Shown: positions 13,101 through 25,100 of the stretch, piece by piece | How the letters are laid out: every line of letters starts with the position of its first letter | Numbering within the stretch: position 1 is the stretch's first letter | Assembly: GCA_030847615.1 (NCBI GenBank) | Contig: JAUMIR010000005.1 | Span: 212,210,645-212,274,644 of the forward strand | Length of the DNA: 64,000 nucleotides | From: Gambelia wislizenii | Lineage: Eukaryota > Chordata > Lepidosauria > Squamata > Crotaphytidae | Direction of reading: 5' to 3' | Program-made: the position numbers and the translations under genes | Notes under the pieces: model-generated | What the model saw: only the letters and a program-made list of their open reading frames with translations | Databases searched by the model: none | What the model was told of the DNA's origin: nothing

Positions 13101-16100
13101 AATATGAATCTGTGAAATCAAAGGCTTTCACGGCTGGCTTCCATAGATTTTCCTTGGTTTTTTTCTGGACTGTGAAGCCATGTTCTTAAAGAGTTTATTT
13201 CTGACGTTTTGCCTGCATCTGTAGCTGGCATCTTCAGAGAATGGTTGAGTAGGAGGAGTGTGTGTGGGAGGGGTGTTATATACTGTGAACCCTCGTTGGG
13301 GATGATATGCAAATTTGTACATCTGAATGGCTAGTTTCTGGGTGGAGATATGCAAGGAGGATTAGTGTCTGTTTGGCTAATGGTTGGTTAATGGTACATT
13401 ATCTGCTGGAAATCTCGTCCCTGGGCAGAGTTCATTTGCAAGACACTAATCCTCCTTGCATATCTCCACCCAGAAACTAGCCATTCAAATACACAAATTC
13501 ACATATCCTCCCCAACAGAGGTTCACAGTATATAAACCCCACACACACTCCTACCCAACCAATCTCTGAAGATGCCAGCCACAGATGCAGGTGAAACGTC
13601 AGAAATAAACTCTTCTACAGCACGGCCTCACAGCCCGGAAAAAAACCAAGTAAAATCTAATATGAATCTATTGAGGATCCTTAAAAGCAGAGGTGGGCAA
13701 AGTGTTCATGTTCTCAGGTTCGAATAAGGACAGGTTGCTTACCTGTAACCATAGATCTTCGAGTGATCTTCTGTGAATTCACACAGCTGGGTTACTCCTG
13801 CGCCTGCGCAGAGCATTCGGAACCTTCTCGTATCGCTAGGCAGAATGTGCTTTGCAACATTTTGGCGGTAACTCCACCTCTTCTAACGGTCCCTTTAAAA
13901 GGCTCTCCCACCTAATTCCCCTCAGTTCCTTGAATGAAGCCGCAATCAGCAGCTTGAGGAACATTAAAGCATATATGCCATGTAAGGACATAGAGGGGAG
14001 GATGGGCGGGTCTGTTGAATTCACAGAAGACCACTTGAAGATCTGTGGTTACAGGTAAGCAACCTGTCCATCTTCTTCATGGTCTCTGTGAATCACACAG
14101 CTGGATAGACTAGCAAGCTTTCCCCCAGGAGACGGGTATGTCCTGTTCATCAGTAGACGAGGACAACACTGTGTATTCAAACAACACATGGATTTATTGA
14201 CAGCACATTCTTTAAGAAATAAGTAAATCATTATGAATCAGTCAATCAAACTTACTCATTGAATGGAGGACAAAAGTACAGCCCTCCCAAAGGCAGCCTC
14301 ACTTCTCGAACAATTGTCCAGTCTATAATGTGAGATGAAGGTCAGAGTTGATGACCAGGTTGCAGCGCGGTAGACTTCCTCTAGGGGCACCCCTGAAAGG
14401 AAAGCCGCTGAAGTGAAGACAGCCCTTGTGGAGTGTCCACGAACCCGAGGAGGCAATGGTTTCTTAGCAAGTTCATAGCAAAGGGCAATGGTCGAAGTCA
14501 CCCACTTCGAGAGCCACTGTGATGAGATCGGTGCACCCAACTTCGAGTCCGCATAGAAAACAAATAGCTGAGGTGATTTACGGAATGGAGCAGTTTGTTG
14601 TGTGTAGAACGTGAACACCCTCCGCACGTCCATGGAATGGAGGGTACGCTCAAATTCGTCTTTTGGGTTCTGCATCAGCGCAGGCAGAACAATGGGCTGG
14701 TTGAGATGGAAGGTGGAGACCACTTTTGGCAGAAAAGAAATGTCTGGTCTTATGGAAGGCTGTGTACAGTGGATCCGACCGTAAGGCACACAGTTCTCCA
14801 GCCCGACGAGCAGAGGTGATGGCAATAAGGAAGGCAGTCTTCCAAGAAAGCAGATGAAGGTCAACTGTAGCCATGGGCTCGAAGGGTCATCTCACCAGCT
14901 GGGAAAGGATGAGTTCGAGGCTCCAAGCCAGGGTGGGTTCAAGTACCGGGGGATGAAGGTTGATATACCCCTTCAGGAACTTCTTGACTATTGGGTCTTG
15001 GAACGAGGAGGGTCGACCCTGAGCTTGGAATTCGACTGAGATCGCTGCCAGATAGCATCTGAGGAAATCATAGCATCATAGAATCATAGAATGGAAGATA
15101 TCGAGAGCCCTGTTTCTGATAGGAGAAGAAATTGAAGGACAACTGGCACAGAACAAGAGTCCACGTTCAGGCCACGCTCAGTTAGGAATGCTTCAAAACT
15201 TTTCCATTTGTATAGATAGGATTTGCAGGTAGATGGCTTCCTAGCCGCATCCACAACAGCTTGGATGTCAGGTGGTAAAACAGCAGGAGGCATGGTTACG
15301 GATGGGAGAGGAGTCACAGACGTATCCTCCAGGCTTTCAAGTGGAGCGTCTTGAGGTCGGGATGTCTGACCCTGCCGTCCTGAATCGTGAGATCAGGACG
15401 GTCCGATAATTGGATGAAGCGCTGACCGGACAGGTGGAGTAACGGTGTGAACCACACCTGCCGAGGCCACCATGGAGCGACCAATATTGCGTTCGCTCGG
15501 TCCCAACGGAGTTTGGCAATCACTCTTGTAAGGAGCAGGAATGGAGAGAAAAGATAGAGGAATGGTCCTGTCCATCGGAACAGGAATGCATTGCCCCTTG
15601 ATCCCCGGGATCGGATCCTGGAACAATACTGCATGCACTGCTTGTTCTCTCGGGTCACGAAGAGGTCTATGAGAGGAGTTCCCCAGCGATGAAAGAGCTT
15701 CTGCACCACATGCCTGTTTAGCATCCATTTGTGGACAGATGACCTGGACCGGCTCAGTCCATCTGCAAGAATATTCTCCTCCCCTGGAAGGTGGATGGAT
15801 TGGGGAAGAATGTCTCGACGAACACACCAGTCCCAAATTTGAAGTGTGAGTTGGAGAAGCTGTGGGGACTTTGTTCCTCCTTGCTTGTTCAGGTAATACA
15901 TGACAGAGGTGTTGTCTGTCAGTAGGAGCAAGGTCCTGCCCATCACCAGAGTCTCGAAGGCCCGAAGTGCCTTTTGAACTGCAAGAAGCTCCAGCACGTT
16001 GATATGGTGTGTCCGTTCTTCGGCACTCCAAACGCCCTGAATATCGTGGGCTCCGAGGTGGGCTCCCCAACCCAGTGTGGAGGCATCTGTCATCAGCGAG

Positions 16101-19100
16101 ACCTCTGGTTGTGGAGGCTCGAATGGCAGTACATTGCTCGATATCAGCCACCAGTCCAGGGAACAATTCACCCATTGTGGCATTGTCAAGAGCGTTCTGA
16201 TTACTACAGGAAAATTTGCAAGGGATTGGACTATGGTATCAGAATATATGGAAACAAGACTGAATAACTCAGCAATTCAATAGAAACCAAATAAAACTTA
16301 GAATTAGTAGATAAGTGAATGAATACACTGACACTACATTTATATATATAGACACCTAAGGTTTGAGACAGAGAAAGAGACAAGAATATGGGCATGGGAA
16401 TACTCTGAAATAAACATGCAAAAGGAACATTAATATGACCTCTCCTGCAACAATAAATGAAAAAGGAAAATTGAGTAAAATCAAAACTGCAAGATATCAT
16501 ATTATCCATGTAATGATGCGTGATTTAAATATTAAATGCTAAATAAGCTCTAAATCTTTAAATAAGGTGAAATGAAAGTAGCGAATAAAAGGGAAAAATA
16601 AACCAAAAATAAATAAGTACAAAAGAGGAAGTAACTTAAGAGGAACACATGAACACATGAAACAAACATTAATCCGAGAAACGAGGAGAGGAAAAATAAA
16701 AGTTAAGAAGAAGGAAAACTTACGCAGGCGTATGGGGGCAGGTATGTGTATATATGTATATGTGTGCACATGTATGCATACAAGTGTACATATATACACA
16801 TAAACATACATACATGCATATACATAAATGATGCACATAGATAAAAAACTGAAAATACAGGGAAACCGGATAGGAAGTTAAGAATGAGAGGAATATGGAC
16901 AGGATGGGTCGGTTTAAAGTATGATAGAGTGATAGAAAAAAATATGGATGGAAGAGAAGAATGTGGTTGGAAGTGATAAGGCACAATAGGGATAGAAGAG
17001 AGAGAGAATGTGTGGTAGACAAGCTCAAAGGTGTTTAAAGATGGATAAAATACAACATGTATAGCACTGTATAGCCTAAACAATGATCCATTTTATTTAC
17101 TGCATCTAAATAGAAAATGCGATAGACTGCATGTATGTTAATTTATAAGTATGTTGATACGAAATTTTTATGTTGGAATTTTTTATGTTGGAAAACGAGT
17201 TCAAATAAAAATAAAAATGAAAAAAAAAGAGAGTGTTCTGGGTGAATCTCGCAGAGGATCGAATACATTCAGGAACCAGGGTTGAAGCGGTCGGAATCGA
17301 AGTTTGGCCAGGCGAGTGACTGAGGTGGTAGCCGCCATGTGGCCCAGTAGAACTTGTACCACATGAGCAGACAGTCTTTGGGATCGACGGCAGTCGTGGA
17401 TGAGAGATCAAAGAGTGTCAAATCAATCTCAAGGGAGATATACCCTCGCAGTCACTGAATCCAGTCGGGCCCCTATGAATTGAATGGATTGTGACAGGAT
17501 GAGATGAGATTTTTCCATGTTGACAACAAGTCCCAGGGTGTTCAGCACATCTAGGGTGAAAGTAATATCCATCTTGAGCTGGTGTTTGGCCCCTGAGACC
17601 ATTAGCCAGTTGTCGATGTAAGGGAAGACTATCACTCCCTGTTGTCGAAGAAAGGCGGCCACTGCAGCCATACACTTTGTGAACATCCTCGGTGCCGTGG
17701 AAAGGCCAAACAGAAGGACACGGAACTGAAAAGCATTGTCTTCGATCTCACGTCGAGTATCAGAGAGAGCAAACAAATCCAAGGGAGTAGGCAAAATCGT
17801 AGTCAAAAAATCCAGTCCGAGTCAAAAATGAAAGTGAAAATCGATAGGATAAGTGACAGAAGGTTCCTTCAAGCTGCTAACGCGGCGGAAAAAAAGGAAT
17901 TGAGCGAAATTAGGTGGGAGAGCCTTTTAAAGGGACCATTAGAAGAGGCAGAGTTACCGCCAAAATGTTACAAAGCACATTCTGCCTAGAGATACCAGAA
18001 AGTTCCGAATGCTCTGTGCAGGCACAGGAATAACCCAGCTGTGCGATTCACAGAGACCACGAAGAAGATCTAAAAGATATACAACAAACTGCCTCAGACA
18101 GAGCTGTAGATACCACCACTGATGATACTTCATTAATTGTAAAGTTCAAGTCATGACAGGTAGCTTTTATCCTCAAAGCTTCTTTCAAAAGTATCACACT
18201 TAATCATCAAGAATTCTACTACAGTAGGACCCCTATATCCACTGATTCATCATCCACTGATTCAATTATCCTCGGAACACAAAATAGCACACCTAACATA
18301 GAGTCTTCCTAGAAAATGTGTCCTCTCTAGCCATTTTCTAGGTCCTCCAAGGCAACTCTATGGTATTTTAAACTGGAAGTTCCATTATTTTCAATGGTGT
18401 TCGCTATTACCCACGGTTTTCAATATCCATGGCCACCCCCAGAACCAATCCCCAGTGGATACAGGGGTCCCACTGTACATCTCCCCCAGGACTTTGACAG
18501 GCATGCTGATCACACCAGCTAGAAACGTGTCCAGAGCTTTTGGGAATCCATCAGAATCCATTACAGGTATCTGGACATAAACCATGCTTTTGGGCTAGGT
18601 TGTTTCCTACCACAAGAAAAGAATATTGGATTAAGTCAAGCATGGGCAATTTTGACCTGTTTAGCCTACTCTGGCCCCCTGGCACAACCCTGGAGGGCTA
18701 CTGCCTCTCCCATACATGAATGGAATGTTGGGGGCAATTCTGCTATGCTTGGGGGTAGGGGGGCTATGCTGTTTTAAGCCCTGGGGAAGAGACTTATCTG
18801 GCAAGGAAGTAAACTCAAACTCACAAAAGGTTTACTTCTTCATTGGCTAAAGGCTTCTTCTGTACCTAAAACAGCCCGGGGATGATGTTTTAAGTGAAAA
18901 ATACATATCTTGGGGGAAAACTCAAGGGAGAGTAAAAGCAACCCTGCAACTCACATACAACCCACAGAATGCACTTTCCCCACTCCTGGATTAAATGTTT
19001 GGTCTGATCCAAAATACTCTTATGCTCTTATTGGCAAAATATGACTTCACCTTTGCCCAGCGCAAACTGAAGGGAAAGGGTTTAATTAGCTTTGAACCAT

Positions 19101-22100
19101 AGGCCTGGCAGTGCTTTGAGCCAGCAGAGGTAGAGGGTTGGGTGCTTCTAGTTCAAAAGACAAGGCAGATTTGGGTTGGCAAGGAACTCCTCACCAAAGT
19201 GAGGTCAAAGATTGATCCTGTTTACCTGCCTGGAGAAAGAGCTATCCCACAATATCCCTATGATACTTCAACCCTGCTTTCCACCATCACAAAATTCGGC
19301 AGCCATGCTGACTTAACGCTGGGGAAAATACTATGTGTAATTTTGCTGTTTTTAATCTATTCAGTATTTTTAATTGAACAGTTTTTATTTTACCGATATG
19401 AGCATAATTTCCTAAGCATAATTTCAGTTTTCCCCACATTCATGTGGGAAAGGCAATGAAGGTTCAGTGATTATTTTTTCAAGACTTTTATTTTCAAAGC
19501 TATTACCTACCACACTCGGCAAATTGGATTTCAGATAAAATCCAAATATTTATCTTTTAAAACTATTTCCAGCTCACACTTAGTTGCAACTCTGTACAAC
19601 ATCTCAGTCTTACACACTGAAACACTCTGCTCAGCAGGATAACATCTCTGGTATGTGATGTTTGGGCATCAACATTCCTGACAATCACCAACATTCCAGC
19701 CCAAAATTTTATTTTAGAAAAATATTTAGTTCCTTTTGTTCATTTGTTTCTGAACAGTATTCTTTGTTTATTTATTTTTATGCATCTTGTTCACAATCCC
19801 ATTTTTAAGGCAAGGCTACACAGACTTAATAAAATGGCTAGAAGTCAGTCTTCTTGAAAGTACTGCTTTAAAATCTTCAATTAAAATGCAGTTTTAAAAA
19901 CTAAGGCTTGATAAAGTAAAGCTAGCTAGCAAGACAGGAAATAAAAAACTGCTATGGACGAGAGAGGAGTCAATAGATGTAACTGTAAACAATTTAGACT
20001 CCTGCATGCAGGGTATAACCCATTAAGTGTGTGTATTGCTCCTTCGTGCCATCCAGAGAATGTAGCATTCATATGGACTCTTGCCCTAATCACTTATGAA
20101 CTTATTTCTTTACTATACAAGTACAAATCTTTCTAAAACTAGAAGGCATAATTTACACAGTGCTGCTCACAGACTCATACAGCACCAATTTTAAGAGGTA
20201 ACAAAGAACTTTACAGATGTAGTTTCTTCCACCCACTTCTATTTATATTGTATTTATACAGTAGTGTAATTTTTTGTTTCGTGTTTACATTTTTTCCTAG
20301 CAATTTAAGTAAAACACTTCCCCTCTCCTTTACAATTTGGATTACCCACACACACACTTTCTTCTTTTCAGTTAGGCATTCAAAGGCAATTAAGCAAGCT
20401 AAGAAAGAAAAACTGATGCTAGCTTTCAAATTGGAAAAACTCCCCACCACCCACCACATTATCCTCATGGTGGCAATGTTAATATACCTCTCATATTTAC
20501 ATGAATGAACAAACTGGGTATGGAGGCTCCTGAGTACAAACCTTGCGCTGACCTTCCAATTCTTCTGTTTTTTGTTCCAAATGAAGATGTTTTTCTTTGT
20601 ACTCTTTAAGATTAGCTTCCAATTGGGTGCAATATTCATGTTTGTCTTGGAATTTAGCAGTAACCTGATCCAACTGTGTACTGACCTTATTTAGTTCCTG
20701 TTAATAAACATTGAAAAGGATAATTTTATAGAATATATTGTCACACTAAGTATAGTCACTGAAAAAATACTTATCTTAGTTGAGTAAAAAAGGTATTTTT
20801 GTACCTGAAATCCTCCAGCATGTTTAGCAAATTGTTCATTAGTGTTTTCCAAATAAAGAGAAAATGTACATTTTAAACACTACATCTAACACTTTCATAC
20901 TTTTAAACATCTATTTAATTCAAAAAAACCTAAATCCAAATCTAAACACAGAGATAATCTCAGATACAGAAAGCCATAGGCTACACAGCTCCCTGATTTT
21001 AAAATTAAAAGTAAGCACAAAAGTATTGCACAAATAAAATAAATTTTGATTAGTAACTCAGCATGAACATGAATATATTGCAATTATTATAATATAGTAT
21101 AATACACTGAGGAATTTTATGGAATCATGAAAAAAAGTAATTTTCAACTAAATAATGTGGAACAGGAAAAAGTTAGACTATTTATTTTTTACATATATAT
21201 TGCATTCTTCAATGGCCAGTTGCAAGCGTCCAGGAGTTTGTACAAGTCTAGTGAAATGTAGCCAGTTGTCTTCCAACATAACTAATTCACAAATCTGCAC
21301 AAGTGCATAAATGCATCTTATTTTATATTTTATTTCATAATTATATAATATTATTTAACTTGATATTATTCATCTAACAATTTAAGATAAATATAAAATC
21401 ATGATGGAGCTACATCTTACAGCTTATATGAAGCAAGATTAACATAAGTGATCTGATTTTAAACAGTAATCCTTTACTGCTTCTCTCACCTGCTGTTTAT
21501 CTTGTAATGCATTCTGGGCAGTGTCCAAATGATTCTGGAGATCTGCTCTTTGAGCAGCTTTTGCAGCTTCTGCTGATAGAAGCAATTCAGTCTTTGCTTT
21601 TACCTGAAAAGGGAGTAAAACAAGTACTTCAGTATGTATTACAAATGCTACAACTGTGGTTTCTTTTAATGAGTTTTGTTTTCTTAGAATAAATCATCAA
21701 TTCATATGCAAAAGATGTGATTGAACCAAAATCCACCAGAGCATCAGTACAGTAATTCAGGAAAGAGACACAATTTAGCTTAATTCCATAGCAGGTCACC
21801 AATTATAACTATTTTTGAACAACTCTCAGAAAACAGCCTCCCCCCCACAAGTATTCTGAATTGACTTTTAATGTTGGTAACAACGTACAGTATTATGTTA
21901 TATCTCATTCTATTGTTATATTCTATCGCAACTGAGTGGTTTTACCCAAGTCAACTCTAAACTCACTTTGAATAGAGCAAAACCAATGGACTCAAAGGGG
22001 GTATCTACAAGACTCTAGGGGCTAGTGGACAAGTCCGTTCAAATTTGCTTTACTGCCTACAGTTTTGGTTTCCTTCTATAAATATTAACTAGTGTTGATT

Positions 22101-25100
22101 ATTATTTCTGGCACCTAAAATGAATTTAATCAAACCTATGGTTTGTCGAAACAAGCCAGGTTTATAATACAGGGTGGGAAGTTGGCTTGTTAACCACAGT
22201 TTGTCTAGATAGAGACAAAATGATATGCTACCATTAATCAATAGCCAGTACCTTCAATCTTCTCATAGATACAGGAAAAGGGAAGCAAAGAGCTAACAAA
22301 TCTAAGGTGCACTAAAGCTCACTGATGTCAGAGTAAGCCATCGTTTATCATGATATGCAAATATGACCACTATCGTTTTAATGATCATTTTTTTAAAATC
22401 AGATCAAGATACACTGTTGCTGTTGGGTTTATTGAGGTTCATGCAATGTATCTGCCCCCACCCTTCTTATTCATAGGCATACAATATTACATTACCTGCA
22501 AATCAAGTTGAATTACTTTTTCTTTGCTTTCACTTAACTGACTGTTTAATTCACTTATAGTTGCTTCTAAGGAAATAACACGGTCTTGAGAAGATCTTAG
22601 ATGTGCCTTTTGCTCCTGCACTTGCTCATGCAAATTCTCTAAAGCTTGTTTATGGCTTTCTGACTGATTTTTCAGTTTTTCTGTCAGCTGAGTAACCTAC
22701 AAACAAACAAAAAAAGGCTCATTAGGAAGAAAAAGAATGATATTTATGAAATGAAGGTTTACACTGGCTATGAGCTTCTCCTTCAGAAGATTACTGTGAC
22801 TCCTTTAGAAACTTTTCCTAACTTCTAAAATATGCTGTACATAAAGGACATATACTTTGTTGTCATGGGCTAATATAGAACATTTAAACTTTGGAAAGGG
22901 GAGAATAGTTATTTCAGACATGTTTATCAGTTCCTTCTGCTCTCTTAGTGGAAAAAAGCCTTTGGCTTATTCTTTTTCCATCACTGAGAAAGTAGTGGTA
23001 ATCTAAGGAGCAATTTTCTATACATTTTTTTCAGTATACAAAAGATTCCTGAAATGTGATTATTTTCATTTTGCCACAGCTACAAAGATTAGGTACCACT
23101 CCAGGGACTGATTTCCCAATCAATGTATTCACATAAACATGAACCCTTTCAATGTGAAGTCGAAGGCTTTCACGGCCAGCATCCATAGGTTTTCCGTGGG
23201 TTTCTTCTGTGAGGCTGTTTTTTTGTCCTGTGACCTTCTCACAGCTGCAGGAGTTTACCGCATACCATGCAGCTGTGGACAAATTTACATAGGGACCACT
23301 AAACACAGTGTGCAAACATGAATCAAGGAACATGAGAGACACTGCAGACTGGGCCAGCCAGAAAAATCAGCAGTAGCAGAACATGTGATAAACCAACCTG
23401 GACACAAAATGTTACTTAAAAACACAGAAATTCTGGACCAGGCCAACAACTATCATGTCAGAATGCACAAAGAAGCTATTGAAATCCGCAAACACCTGGA
23501 CAACTTCAACAGGAAAGAAGAAACCCTAAAAGTAAACAAAATCTGGCTACCAGTCTTGAAAAACACTAAAACACAAAACTCAACACATGCAAATGAACTC
23601 CACCCAGGAACAGGGGGATTTCCAGCAGATAATGGACCATTAGCCAAACAGACACTAATCCTCCTTGCATATCTCCACCCAGAAACTAGCCATTCAAATA
23701 AACAAATTTACATATCCTCTCCAACAAGGGCTCACAGTATATAAACCACACACACACACTCCTACCCAACTATTCTCTGAAGAGGCCAGCCACAGATGCA
23801 GGTGTAACATCAGAAATAAACTCTTCCAGAACATGGCCTCACAGCCTGAAAAAAACCACAGAAAACCTATGAACCCTTTCGCTGCACTGATTATGCAAAT
23901 AATCATCACTACAGAAACAACAGTCCTTAAACTCCAAGGTATTCTTATATATCAAAATAAGAAGAAAAATATATACTAGAACTTCAAGAAATCAAAATTA
24001 CAGCAATATTACAAGAACTGGAAAGGCCACTATTTAAAGTCTACCAAGAAATCTTCTTGTGAACCCTAGAACCTCTATGCTATATTGCCAAGCAAAGTCA
24101 GGACAGGGTAAGGTACTGCATAGATATGACAGGGAAGTACCATCCAAAAAGCTATGCTGACATCTCGCCATTACTGCTTAATTGTTTTTTGTTTTAAACA
24201 TTAAACAAGCTTGTACATATTGATATACAAATTAACTGAGGCAACATAACTTGGAAATAATTCCATTGAAGTTGGTGGGATTCTCTTCCAGAACAATTAA
24301 TTTAGAAGTGAGATGCCAATCTTATTGAGCTGAACAAGATTAAATGCACCTCAGGTACAGTATAATGGATTGTGACTCAAGATTTTAGCAGCTCTCAATA
24401 CTGCAGATTCTTTGGGAGAAGGGTGTAATATAGCCCTAGTAACATAAATGAGAAAAAATACACAGATAGTTAAACAGTACAGTCGGCCCTCGGTATCTGC
24501 AGGTTATGGATCTGTGGATTCAACCAACCACAGATCGAAAACAATATTCCTGGAAGATGTTGAAGTGTCCATAGAACTGGGGCAGCAGGTACCCAGTGAA
24601 GTTGAGAGGCTAGAAAAGGTGGGGGCTGCCACGGTATGTAATGCTATGTTCATGTTGCCACCATTTTATAAAATGGGACTTGATCATCTGCAGATTTTGA
24701 TTTCTGCAGGGGGTCCTGGAACCTATCCCTCACCAAGAGCCAATGGTAAATGTATTCACTTTTCACCTTAGGTAGCAAGAGGTATGCCTGGAATTAGTGC
24801 TATGCTTGGAAAAGAAGCACCAGCAAGTAGGAATCTACCTTTCTGGGACAGCATACATTTCCTCCCAGTATAGTACATGGCAGACAACAATGGAACAGGT
24901 ATAACAGCACCCAGAAACAATGACAGAGAAAGGTACACATTCTGGCTGGGAAATTTATTTATTTAGAGTATTTATACCCCGCTCTTTAACCACCAAGGCT
25001 CTCAGAGCAGCTTACAAATTGTTAGCAATAGCACTTACATTTCTTTACTGCTTTATAGCGCAAGCACTCTCTAAGCAGTTTTTATAACATGTTAGCGAAT

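Larger units (their letters stand above)
13727..18071 (-). mobile_element. DIRS-like retrotransposon, element 2 (internally deleted)
   Basis: Left terminal repeat about 13727-13960 (GACAGGTTGCTTACCTGTAA and CTTTAAAAGGCTCTCCCACC) is inverted at the right end, 17880-18071 (GGTGGGAGAGCCTTTTAAAG). An internal complementary region at about 14015-14110 matches the outer ends. On the minus strand it carries reverse transcriptase, RNase H and tyrosine recombinase, but gag and the N-terminal part of the polymerase are missing: the right terminal repeat is reached directly after the reverse transcriptase fragment. A 1-kb poly(A)-tailed insertion (about 16202-17228) splits the polymerase. It belongs to the same subfamily as element 3. 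Confidence 0.88.

Noticed and set aside
16539..17083. Hydrophobic minus-strand frames of 99-126 codons
   Set aside because: They lie in AT-rich microsatellite-containing sequence of the poly(A)-tailed insertion and show only low-complexity composition.
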